Shown: one piece after another, positions 56,922 through 64,000 of the stretch
Layout: every line of letters starts with the position of its first letter
Position numbering within the stretch: the stretch's first letter is position 1
Source: a bacterium
Lineage (GTDB): Bacteria > Verrucomicrobiota > Verrucomicrobiia > Limisphaerales > UBA11358
Length of the DNA stretch: 64,000 nucleotides
Direction of reading: 5' to 3'
Assembly: GCA_021817945.1 (NCBI GenBank)
Contig: JAKAFL010000013.1
Coordinates: 1-64,000, forward strand
Notes under the pieces: model-generated
The model's database searches: none
What the model was told of the DNA's origin: nothing
What the model saw: the letters and a program-made list of their open reading frames with translations, nothing else
Program-made: the position numbers and the translations under genes

Positions 56922-57492
56922 CCACGTATAAACAACCGTATCCGTGTCAGCAAGCCCGTCTGGTGCCGGCAGTCTGGCTGTGATAGACTGCCGGGACCTC
57001 AGGAGATTCTGAGGTGAGCGGCTTTCCAAGCGGAGGGCGTAAGCTGCGCCACCCGGGCGGCTGGCCAATCGCCAAGCCGGGCCAGGACATCCATCAAATA
57101 GGCCCGCAAGTTCGCGTCCAATCAGCGGCACGCCTCCACGCTCGGAGCGCAGTTCCATGAAAAGGCCGCCGGGCCATTGAAGCCGGTAAGCTGACGCCAC
57201 ACCGGGCTGGGGCAGGAGATTGGGTACAGGCAAAAAGGCGGCGGCACTGCCTCATCTTTTTTATAATTCCTTTTGAAAGCCAATGCTTTCCAAAATGGCG
57301 GAAGGGGTGGGATTCGTGCCCGAAATTTCAATATTTCATGGCTAAAATACACGATTTCATGGGCAATTCAAGCATATTCCGAAACTGCTCTGGATAACTT
57401 CCTGATACTTTTTGCTGACACTTTTACTGACAGTGCTTCCAATGCAATTAGATGAGATAAGATGTCGAACATCGGGCGACGCCTGGCCATTT
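56922..57492. other. Right border of the accessory island
   Basis: 571 bp. 56938-57150 is an inverted IS66 fragment. From 57151 to 57492 no gene, terminator or promoter is clear; AT-rich sequence at 57330-57440 has no start codon with a family-like product. Confidence 0.4.
56938..57150 (-). pseudogene. IS66 transposase carboxy-terminal fragment, inverted
   Basis: On the minus strand the sequence reads 'CRR' then 'LIGRE/LDANLRAYLMDVLARLGDW'-type text ending 'TPSAWKAAHLRIS', closely matching the end of the IS66 remnant at 21930-22029, and continues into the same 3' flank and end motif D (56938-56955, GTATCCGTGTCAGCAAGC). Only about 60 codons remain. Its end points towards the defence operon. 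Confidence 0.75.
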
Positions 57493-58581
57493 TCAATACG
57501 GTGGTGCCAATCGTCTAAACCCGTGAACTAGGACTGCGCTGATGAAAACAAAATTGCGCAATACGATTGCAGGCCAAAAGCAACCGATGGAACCAGCCGG
57601 TTTTCCACAAAAATTTTGTTCGGCCAATCTTACAGCAATTTTCTGCATATACGAAACCGACCTTGGCCATTCCCATATTTTATCAACCCATTCAGTTGGA
57701 ATTCCGTTTTTCCCAACGACAGCGCCCGACAGCGCTCCAAGGATTGCACCAACAGTATCCGTATCCCCACCGCAATCCAGAGCAGCGGCGAGCGCGGTGC
57801 GGAATTCGTCTGGATGCCGCAGCCATGCGTATAGCGCCACGGGAACGACGTGCAAAGAATAACCGGTCACACCACGCTTCAAATTCAAACTGCGGACAAA
57901 ATCTGACACGTTATGATCCGCCGCCAGAGAGGATTTCATTTTGGAAATGATACCCTGCCATTCTGATTCCTCCGAAAGCGCGGCAAGAGCATCAAACACC
58001 TTTGAAGCGTCTCCATGCTGGGTAGTCATTGCCAACGCTGCGGATTCGGCTACGGCCAAGGCAGCGATGTCTGCTTGCCAACTCCGGTGGGTCAACCGCG
58101 TTGACGCCAACACGAATGCCTTCCTTTGTTCCGGCTTCGTGGCGAAATAGGCTCCGATGATGGCGCTGCGCATTGGCGGGCCGCTGCCAGCCGAGACAAC
58201 CGCACATTTTTCTGGGCGAAATCCCATCCACATTTTGATGCAGGATTTGGCAGTGGCCAAGCCAACGCCACCTGGCAACGCAGCAAACCACCAACGGAAT
58301 TTCCACGCAAGAGCACGTTGAAATTCGGTCGCACTGTCTGGGTGTTCAAGCAAAGCCTGTGCAACCATCAAAGTGTGTTCGGTATCATCGCTGACCATCC
58401 CTTTGCCGAAAATGAACCGCATTCTCCATTTACCTTTCCAGCGTTTGTGGATTTTCTCAGCCGAAAGATTTTCTGCGGGCAACCCAAGCGCATCTCCCAC
58501 AGCCGTGCCAAGCAACAGGCCGGCAAAGCGATCGTTCAAAGTTAAGTTCGGCGCAGGTGAACTGGTTGCCGGGGCATTCAT
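57493..58581 (-). CDS. ADP-ribosylglycohydrolase (DraG/ARH family)
   Basis: 362-residue enzyme that removes ADP-ribose from proteins, nucleic acids or small molecules. The two-Mg site is intact: 'GTAVGDALGLPAE' near residue 30, 'SDDTEHTLMVAQ' near 65 and 'DCGGDTDTVGAILGALSGA' near 290. ATG 58581 overlaps the Nudix stop by four bases; an extension to 58662 would run through the Nudix gene. Last gene of the eight-gene minus-strand operon. Paired with the second hydrolase of the same superfamily at 59969-61306, which suggests different substrates. Confidence 0.9.
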   Translation of the reverse strand: MNAPATSSPAPNLTLNDRFAGLLLGTAVGDALGLPAENLSAEKIHKRWKGKWRMRFIFGKGMVSDDTEHTLMVAQALLEHPDSATEFQRALAWKFRWWFAALPGGVGLATAKSCIKMWMGFRPEKCAVVSAGSGPPMRSAIIGAYFATKPEQRKAFVLASTRLTHRSWQADIAALAVAESAALAMTTQHGDASKVFDALAALSEESEWQGIISKMKSSLAADHNVSDFVRSLNLKRGVTGYSLHVVPVALYAWLRHPDEFRTALAAALDCGGDTDTVGAILGALSGAVVGKNGIPTEWVDKIWEWPRSVSYMQKIAVRLAEQNFCGKPAGSIGCFWPAIVLRNFVFISAVLVHGFRRLAPPY

Positions 58582-59108
58582 TTGTTCTGGTTGATGAAGA
58601 ACAGGCCCGCAAAAACTTTTGGGTCTATCAAAACACCAGTTCGCGCCTTGGCCTCCAACCATGGAATTATCTCCGCCAACGAAATCTCATGAACGATGAT
58701 GTCCTCATGCGCTACGCCACCGCCTTCGCCGACCCGACTCAAGCCGAGGGCACGAAATAGTGTAACGCGTTCTGAGGTGATGCCGCTACAAGCCGGACCA
58801 GTGGTTAAAGGTTCAATTTGTTTCGCGTCGTATCCGGTTTCCTCCAGCAATTCACGGCGCGCAGCTTCAGCGTGAGTCTCGTTCGTGCTGTCCGGTTCAT
58901 CTCCAATGATGCCTGCCGGCAATTCAATCGTCCGCGCATGAACAGGAATCCGATATTGTTCCACCAGCAGCATTTTATTTTCCTGGGTCACGGCGACGAT
59001 CAAAGCCGCGCCTGTGGCGTTGACCCGATCAGCGAATTCCCAATGGCCTTCTTTCACCAGAGACAGAAACTTGCCGGTATGCAGCGTGGTTTGGGTGGTT
59101 TGGTTCAT
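58578..59108 (-). CDS. Nudix hydrolase, probable ADP-ribose pyrophosphatase
   Basis: 176-residue Nudix protein. The Nudix box 'AEAARRELLEETGY' is complete, preceded by 'RTIELPAGIIGDEPDSTNE' as in ADP-ribose pyrophosphatases (NudF/ADPRase), which cut ADP-ribose to AMP and ribose 5-phosphate. This fits its neighbours: free ADP-ribose released by the two glycohydrolases would be its substrate. Start overlaps the nicotinamidase stop, and its own stop overlaps the next start. Confidence 0.9.
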   Translation of the reverse strand: MNQTTQTTLHTGKFLSLVKEGHWEFADRVNATGAALIVAVTQENKMLLVEQYRIPVHARTIELPAGIIGDEPDSTNETHAEAARRELLEETGYDAKQIEPLTTGPACSGITSERVTLFRALGLSRVGEGGGVAHEDIIVHEISLAEIIPWLEAKARTGVLIDPKVFAGLFFINQNK

Positions 59109-59728
59109 TTGTTTTTCAAAAGATCGGCGCTTTGCACGCTGGTAATCCCCGCGCGGTTCATTTCCCCGACGGCGTTCTTAACATCATAGGGTTGGAGGTT
59201 TACTCCCCGGCTGGCGTCTTCAATGAAATATGTTTTGAATCCCAACGCTGCAGCATCCAGTGCCGTGAACTTCACACAATAATCTGTGGCCAAGCCGCAC
59301 ACGAAAACTTCCGTGACGCCTTTTGCCTTGAGCCAATCGCCAAGTCCGGTGCTTTTGCGATGGCCATTGTCAAACAGACCGCTGTAGCTATCTATGCCGG
59401 CGTCGGTTCCTTTGGGAAAGATTTTGGCGATGCGTTGTTGCTGTAATCCCGGCGCGAGTTCAGCTCCCGGTGTGTTTTGCACGCAATGCGTCGGCCAAAG
59501 AGTCTGCGGCAAACCATTCAGGTCAATTTGTTCAAACACTTTTTTGCCGGGATGATTTGCTGCAAAACTGCCGTGATTTGCCGGATGCCAATCCTGCGTG
59601 GCGACAACCAGCGGAAACACGGCTTGAAGCTGGTTTGCAATGGGAATAATGGCATCGCCGTTTGGCACCGCTAGTGCGCCGCCGGGCAAGAAGTCAGTTT
59701 GAATATCAACCAGTATTAGTGCTTTCAT
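59105..59728 (-). CDS. pncA: Nicotinamidase
   Basis: Cysteine hydrolase that turns nicotinamide into nicotinate for NAD salvage. 207 residues: catalytic Asp in 'ALILVDIQTDFLPGGAL', metal site 'DWHPANHGSF', catalytic Lys in the 'FPKGTDAGIDSYSGLFD' region and Cys in 'CGLATDYCVKFTALDA'. This is the PncA pattern rather than isochorismatase. Cotranscribed with NAD/ADP-ribose genes; it would recycle the nicotinamide released by ADP-ribosylation. Confidence 0.94.
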   Translation of the reverse strand: MKALILVDIQTDFLPGGALAVPNGDAIIPIANQLQAVFPLVVATQDWHPANHGSFAANHPGKKVFEQIDLNGLPQTLWPTHCVQNTPGAELAPGLQQQRIAKIFPKGTDAGIDSYSGLFDNGHRKSTGLGDWLKAKGVTEVFVCGLATDYCVKFTALDAAALGFKTYFIEDASRGVNLQPYDVKNAVGEMNRAGITSVQSADLLKNK

Positions 59729-59732
59729 ATCA

Positions 59733-59972
59733 TTATTGAATCAATTTGCGTTGGCGAAGGAGCGCCACGACCTTGCGCGCCCACACTCGGTCGGCTTCCT
59801 TCATGTTGTCTGCCAATTCTGCATAATCCACCCATGAGCGCTGCCATTTTGAGCGGATTACCTCCGCGACATCCCCAGCGACAGATTTTGACCAGTGCAT
59901 CCACTGCTCATGCTCAATTTCGGCAAGGGCCTCAACTAAATTGTCGGTTGGGTTAAGCGGCATATTATTCAT
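59733..59972 (-). CDS. 79-aa protein of unknown function
   Basis: Small helical protein with 'AEIEHEQWMHWSKSVA' and 'DYAELADNMKEADRVWARKV'. This 'EHxxWxxW ... Y-x-EL-x-x-x-x-K-E-x-D-R-x-W' spacing resembles the short RyR-type domain seen in some bacterial conflict and nucleotide-signalling proteins, but the match is by eye only. ATG 59972 overlaps the stop of the gene upstream (ATGA). Its place in the middle of the operon argues that it works with NAD or ADP-ribose products. Confidence 0.65.
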   Translation of the reverse strand: MNNMPLNPTDNLVEALAEIEHEQWMHWSKSVAGDVAEVIRSKWQRSWVDYAELADNMKEADRVWARKVVALLRQRKLIQ

Positions 59973-61306
59973 CCAATTGCTTCTCTCGCCTCCAACCATT
60001 CATTCGGAATGCTCTTACGGCCAGCACTCAATGCAACAATTCCACCTACAATAGCTGCATTTGTGTCGCAGTCACCGCCCACGCTGATGGTTTTCCCGAT
60101 TGCTTCAACAAATTGCAGTGGATAATTAGCCGCCATCCAAATGCAGAACGGAACCGTGTCAGGAGCCGTCACCAACGAACCGTTCCCCAGCGACTTGGCC
60201 ACCTCTGGAAATGGAATTTCAACCGGCGTTTGGCTGGCCAGCAAAATGCCACGGCGCACTTTGCTTTCAGGTGTGAGCCGGAGAATTTCAGCGAAGAATT
60301 TCTGCGCAAAATCTATTTGTGGCGCGGCGCGCAGTTGCCATGCCATCGCCGCACCAACGGCAACAGCGATTGTGCCCGCCACCCCTTCGGGATGAGTATG
60401 CGTGACCAAGGCCGAATCGCGGGCAGCGTCAGCGCAGCGGGCGAGATCATCGGCGAAATAAGCGCCCAGCGGAGCGACCCGCATTGCACCACCGTTGCCC
60501 ATTGAGCCTTGACCGCCAAACGCGTTTGCTGCCGTTTCCCGCCATTTGGCCCCGGCGTTGATTTCCCGCAATTGGATACGGGTCATGCTGCCGTAACCGC
60601 GATCTGGATCACGCTCGAAACGACGGGCGAAGCGTCGTGCCAACGCATCCTGATTAAGTTCCCCATGTGATTTAAGAACGGCGACGATGGAAATTGCCAT
60701 CTCGGTGTCATCCGTATGAAACCAAGGACCGGCCGGAAGATCGTTCTCTGCCAGTCGTCGCACCGCATTCGCCGATTGATAACTAAGCATTTCACCGAGC
60801 GCGTCGCCAAGACCAAGCCCGTCAAGGGACAATTTCATTCGCTCGACCCGTTCAACGTGATTGGCCTGCAAGTTCGCTTTCCAAGTATTTTCGTGTTCCG
60901 CCAACAGTTCTCGTGCTCGTCGCAGCCATGTCGTCTGAATCCAATCGGTTCCGAGTGGCCCAACCCGATCCACCATCCAGCCGGCGAACCGAAGTTCATT
61001 ATGCATGGAATAAACGCGGTCAACGTTCGATGAATGAATCAACACAGGACACACCGGCATGAAATCGCAAAGATATTTTGTCACATCAAATCCCGTGCCT
61101 GGGTCGGTAGTGATACCTGGTTGCGGATTCAAATCATGATCGAGGCAAATCAACGCGGCGCTCGGAAAAAACTCTGCACATTCAGCAATCATTGAATGAG
61201 CGTCACGCCAAATTTTCAATTCAAACCCGCCGTTTAACTCGGTCACGGTTTTCTGAAAACCAGCAATGCGCTCGTCGTTGTCTTCCAGAATGAGGATGGT
61301 TTTCAT
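59969..61306 (-). CDS. Receiver-like domain fused to ADP-ribosylglycohydrolase
   Basis: 445-residue two-domain protein. Residues 1-125 are receiver-like ('MKTILILEDNDERIAGFQ', 'ALICLDHDLNPQPG' at 52-64, 'PVLIHSSN'), resembling the cyclic-phosphate-processing receiver type with the LDHDLN motif rather than a CheY phospho-acceptor partner. Residues about 155-445 are a DraG-type glycohydrolase with 'GLGDALGEML', 'HTDDTEMAIS', 'GNGGAMRVAPLG' and 'SVGGDCDTNAAIVGG', so the metal site is complete. The combination suggests action on ADP-ribose phosphates or cyclic phosphates (inference). Confidence 0.85.
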   Translation of the reverse strand: MKTILILEDNDERIAGFQKTVTELNGGFELKIWRDAHSMIAECAEFFPSAALICLDHDLNPQPGITTDPGTGFDVTKYLCDFMPVCPVLIHSSNVDRVYSMHNELRFAGWMVDRVGPLGTDWIQTTWLRRARELLAEHENTWKANLQANHVERVERMKLSLDGLGLGDALGEMLSYQSANAVRRLAENDLPAGPWFHTDDTEMAISIVAVLKSHGELNQDALARRFARRFERDPDRGYGSMTRIQLREINAGAKWRETAANAFGGQGSMGNGGAMRVAPLGAYFADDLARCADAARDSALVTHTHPEGVAGTIAVAVGAAMAWQLRAAPQIDFAQKFFAEILRLTPESKVRRGILLASQTPVEIPFPEVAKSLGNGSLVTAPDTVPFCIWMAANYPLQFVEAIGKTISVGGDCDTNAAIVGGIVALSAGRKSIPNEWLEAREAIG

Positions 61307-62265
61307 TCGACCAACACACCTTTCTTTTCCGCAATGCCAATGACAGCTTGAGTCCCGGAATTGAATTCCAAAAAATCCTTCTCGATGCCATCGCTAAAAA
61401 TCACGCCGTTCTCAGCCATTTGAGATTCCAAAATCAGCGGAGTCTGATTCGTAACGCGACCGAACACCAAAGAGGCGCCGGTCGTCCGCGTTGGAAACGG
61501 TTCACGAACGGTGAAATACAGATAATCTGATTCCCATTTGAAACCAGTCACGGCTCGTTCATAACACCCCGGTTGCGGCTGCTCTTTTTTGTTGCGATTG
61601 CCGGAAGCGTAAGCGACAGCGCCAGCACCCGTAAGCAAACTTTTCAGCCAACCAGTTGCTCCCATGCCAGTGGAAACAATCACGCCACTGGACGAGTGGG
61701 TTTCACCAGCTTTGCCGCTTCGAATGAAATATCTGGCCGACGTATGAGTCTTTGGCCCAATGAAAAGGTCGTTCACTGCATACAACGTCTGCCCGTTATT
61801 CAGAGTAGCCTTGGCCATCGTCACCGAATGTGTGCTGCGTTTGCGTCGGACTACTTCCGGCATCAGCTTTGGCAAATCGCCGACCCGGAACGGCAGCAAC
61901 CGACCATCCCAGCGTTCTGGATCAGGATTCACGCCGACCACTGGCTGACCATCCAGATATTTCAGCGTATTGGCAACCAAACCGTCCTGGCCAAGAGTGA
62001 TCACCGTATCGTCCGGCGCGAACACGAAGTTCGGCAGGAAGCTGCGGTCTACGGTCTGCAAACGACCCATCTGGCCGAGTATTTCTTGGGCCTCGGTCAA
62101 CGCACGATGATACGTTTCATCTTCACGGAGATAATCCGAGAAATCCGCGCCTTGATGTTCGACGTAAAAGCGGGCCTGGCTGACGGTGTTGAACCGGATC
62201 ACCAGTTCAGCCAGACGCGTCGGGCGTGTCACAAGGACGATTTTGTTGTCAGTCAGACGGTTCAT
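61303..62265 (-). CDS. NAD kinase-like protein
   Basis: 320-residue protein of the ATP-NAD kinase fold. The nucleotide loop reads 'TLGQDGLVANTLKYL' (90-104), a GxDG version of the usual GGDGT, followed by 'PVVGVNPDPERWDG', and 'VSTGMGATGWLKSLL' carries the conserved STG-x-T motif. The altered loop puts it in a distinct subgroup; phosphorylation of NAD or of a related nucleotide is likely but not proven. Overlaps both neighbours by four bases. The window contains no other NAD kinase. Confidence 0.8.
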   Translation of the reverse strand: MNRLTDNKIVLVTRPTRLAELVIRFNTVSQARFYVEHQGADFSDYLREDETYHRALTEAQEILGQMGRLQTVDRSFLPNFVFAPDDTVITLGQDGLVANTLKYLDGQPVVGVNPDPERWDGRLLPFRVGDLPKLMPEVVRRKRSTHSVTMAKATLNNGQTLYAVNDLFIGPKTHTSARYFIRSGKAGETHSSSGVIVSTGMGATGWLKSLLTGAGAVAYASGNRNKKEQPQPGCYERAVTGFKWESDYLYFTVREPFPTRTTGASLVFGRVTNQTPLILESQMAENGVIFSDGIEKDFLEFNSGTQAVIGIAEKKGVLVE

Positions 62266-63287
62266 TTTTTTACCGGTTGCGGCCCCAACAATTCTCGGAG
62301 CAAATCCGGCGAAATGTTGAGTTGCCCGATTTTTTCGGCTTTGCCAGCCAGTTCCTGGAAGGCGAAGGCAATTAGTTGCTCCGGCTTCATGCTGGTGCTG
62401 GCGAGCGCTTGTAGAATCCGCGTGTCTGTTTTGCCCAATGCCTTCATTGTGGCCTCAACGCCATAAGCACGGGCATCAGCCTCCGCCTTGGTGTTTTGCG
62501 CTTCGAGTTCTACCAGCTTTTTTCGCCGATCTTCGATGCCGATGCCGGCTTCAAGCGCCTCCTTCTCCAGTAGGTGCTTCTTCTCCTGCACCGCACGCTC
62601 CGCCTCCATCTGGGTTTCGCGGATTTGGCGTTTTTTATTCTCGACGGCAATCTCGGTGTTTAACTCATTTTCCTTGATCGCACGTTCCTGCTCCACCGCT
62701 GCGTTGCGGCGGGCATAGATCGCTTCGTCCGATTCACGGAACAATTGTTCCCGCGCTTCGGCTTCAAGCGCACGGGCGGTTTCCGGCACTGGCTTGATGG
62801 CCAACACCGACAGCCCAAGGATTTCGAGCCCAAGCGAAGTGATTTCTTCTGCCGCCACCAACCGTTTCTTCACGGCGTCAACAATTGCGTCCGATGCACG
62901 GATGGCTTCTCGCAAAGCCAGCTTTTGTAGCTCGGCCCGCGCCAGCACATTGACGACATGAATGACGCGCTCGGGCAGTTTCTTCGGGTCTTCCGAAGTG
63001 TAGCCGTGGCCGTTGGGTGCCAGCGTGAAGTTCAACAACGCCGCCAATCGTTTGGCATCGTTTACGCGATATGTCACCTGCCCCTGAATGGTCACGGTTT
63101 GGAAGTCCGCCGTCGTTTCCTGAAAAATGAAGGGCACATCGGCGCTCCCCACCGGCACGGCCACCAAGGACGTGGTCGGCGCGTAGTAAAAGAAAGACAG
63201 TCCCATGCCTTCGCGGACGACTTTGCCGGCCCGATATTGCAACAGGTAGGTGGTGGGCTGAACTTTGATGAATTTAATCCCGAACAT
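62262..63287 (-). CDS. SPFH/band-7 domain protein
   Basis: 341-residue flotillin-like protein without a clear membrane span. SPFH domain at about 5-190 ('KFIKVQPTTYLLQYRAGKVVREGMG', 'VTIQGQVTYRV') and a long charged coiled coil at about 190-290 ('AAVEQERAIKENELNTEIAV'). SPFH proteins build membrane-associated rings that organise partners. Here it heads the run of overlapping NAD/ADP-ribose genes, 44 bp after the regulator gene. A scaffold for the enzymes is a plausible inference. Confidence 0.82.
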   Translation of the reverse strand: MFGIKFIKVQPTTYLLQYRAGKVVREGMGLSFFYYAPTTSLVAVPVGSADVPFIFQETTADFQTVTIQGQVTYRVNDAKRLAALLNFTLAPNGHGYTSEDPKKLPERVIHVVNVLARAELQKLALREAIRASDAIVDAVKKRLVAAEEITSLGLEILGLSVLAIKPVPETARALEAEAREQLFRESDEAIYARRNAAVEQERAIKENELNTEIAVENKKRQIRETQMEAERAVQEKKHLLEKEALEAGIGIEDRRKKLVELEAQNTKAEADARAYGVEATMKALGKTDTRILQALASTSMKPEQLIAFAFQELAGKAEKIGQLNISPDLLRELLGPQPVKK

Positions 63288-63331
63288 AATGTGCCTTTCG
63301 TTTAATGTTTTCTCCGTCAGTCAAATTTGTT

Positions 63332-64000
63332 TCACAGTTCAAAATTGAATCCGCGCTTTTTGAGTTTCTCGTATTTATCCGCATCGAACCGGAACAACTG
63401 CGCCGGACGATGGCCTCCGGCCATCTGGGTTTCCTTTAATGCCACAAGCAATCCGAACCCGAGGACTTTCTTGCGGAAATTCCTCTTGTCCAAATCCGAT
63501 TCGAGAATCGCTTCGTAAAGATGTTGCAAGTCGGACAGGGTGAACTTCGGGGGCAGCAACTCGAAACCAATCGGCTGATACCGCACCTTGCCCTGCAACC
63601 GGGCCAGCGCTGCTGCCACAATGTCGGCGTGGTCAAATGCCAACTTGGGCAACTTGGAAATGGGAAACCATTGGGCATTGGCCGCGTCAGTCGCCGCCTT
63701 TGCCTTGTGGTCAGTTAGTTTGACTAGGGCGTAGTGTGCCACGCTGACCACACGTTCGCGCGGATCGCGATCCACCGTGCCAAACGTGTAGAGTTGTTCG
63801 AGAAAGACATTTTCGAGACCCGTCTCTTCGGCCAATTCACGACGAGCAGCAACATCGAGAGTCTCGTCCACTCGAACGAAACCGCCAGGCAAGGCCCATT
63901 TCCCCTTGAAGGGCTCAAGTGCGCGCTGGATCAGCAGCACTTTCAGTTCGCTTTCGTCAAAACCGAAGACCACACAGTCCACGGTCAGAGCCGCACGAGG
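63332..64000 (-). CDS. NrtR-like Nudix transcriptional regulator, partial
   Basis: At least 222 residues; the start lies beyond the window, because the frame runs off the edge reading '[16 protein letters not shown]', the usual early region. Nudix box '[17 protein letters not shown]' after '[14 protein letters not shown]', then a carboxy-terminal winged helix with '[27 protein letters not shown]', the pattern of NrtR, which binds ADP-ribose and controls NAD genes. It sits 44 bp upstream of the NAD/ADP-ribose operon and most likely regulates it. A plain Nudix hydrolase cannot be excluded without the missing start. Confidence 0.82.
   Translation of the reverse strand, partial: PRAALTVDCVVFGFDESELKVLLIQRALEPFKGKWALPGGFVRVDETLDVAARRELAEETGLENVFLEQLYTFGTVDRDPRERVVSVAHYALVKLTDHKAKAATDAANAQWFPISKLPKLAFDHADIVAAALARLQGKVRYQPIGFELLPPKFTLSDLQHLYEAILESDLDKRNFRKKVLGFGLLVALKETQMAGGHRPAQLFRFDADKYEKLKKRGFNFEL

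Overview
The window looks like chromosomal DNA of a Verrucomicrobiota bacterium, most likely a member of the Pedosphaera/Limisphaerales type. This rests on family content only: a fused LpxC-FabZ enzyme (Gram-negative lipid A synthesis), a DUF2723 membrane protein with a TPR tail, a secreted SUMF1-type protein with the 'NYVLQTTTNL' amino-terminal repeat common in this phylum, weak Shine-Dalgarno sequences with many GTG/TTG starts, and moderately high G+C. No rRNA, tRNA or CRISPR array was found.

Layout. 0-6.3 kb: translation genes (argS, ptsN; then rpsP-khpA-trmD-rplS without rimM), a DUF5679 zinc ribbon and a tandem nucleoside diphosphate kinase. 7-10.8 kb: a giant DUF2723-TPR membrane protein. 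11-16 kb: grpE, dnaJ, rsmE and, convergent, lpxC/fabZ-lpxA. 16-21 kb: a class IV aminotransferase, an L,D-transpeptidase and a cytochrome-porin-cytochrome operon. 21-23.8 kb: a decayed IS66 transposase, lhgO and several copies of a fold-back repeat. 23.8-30.5 kb: a complete F0F1 ATP synthase operon (atpBEFHAGDC, minus strand). 30.9-44.2 kb: alaS, rarA, a 5-formyl-THF cyclo-ligase, a SUMF1-fold protein whose carboxy-terminus looks like the variable region of a diversity-generating retroelement (DGR), a small lipoprotein, pdxJ, a MITE-like element, vanZ, comEC and an NAD-dependent epimerase.

44.3-57.2 kb is an accessory island. It starts with a Fic gene bounded by inverted 18-bp motifs that also occur at the ends of two IS66 remnants. 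Then comes a six-gene plus-strand array: SNF2-type helicase, PIN nuclease, DUF4391 protein, PLD-type nuclease, type III Mod methyltransferase and type III Res. The PLD gene and the first three quarters of mod are markedly AT-rich compared with both sides, as if a specificity/effector cassette had been swapped in. The island ends in a second, inverted IS66 remnant.

57.5-64 kb is a tightly overlapping minus-strand operon that reads as an NAD+/ADP-ribose cycle: an NrtR-like Nudix regulator (cut by the window end), an SPFH protein, an NAD kinase-like protein, a receiver-like domain fused to an ADP-ribosylglycohydrolase, a 79-aa unknown, nicotinamidase, a Nudix ADP-ribose pyrophosphatase and a second ADP-ribosylglycohydrolase. 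It is the best candidate here for an incompletely described system.

Other non-coding structure of note: a dispersed 162-bp near-palindrome in six full or partial copies, one inserted into the IS66 gene with a 5-bp target duplication; a 362-bp element with 21-bp terminal inverted repeats; and a perfect 11-bp hairpin in the alaS leader.
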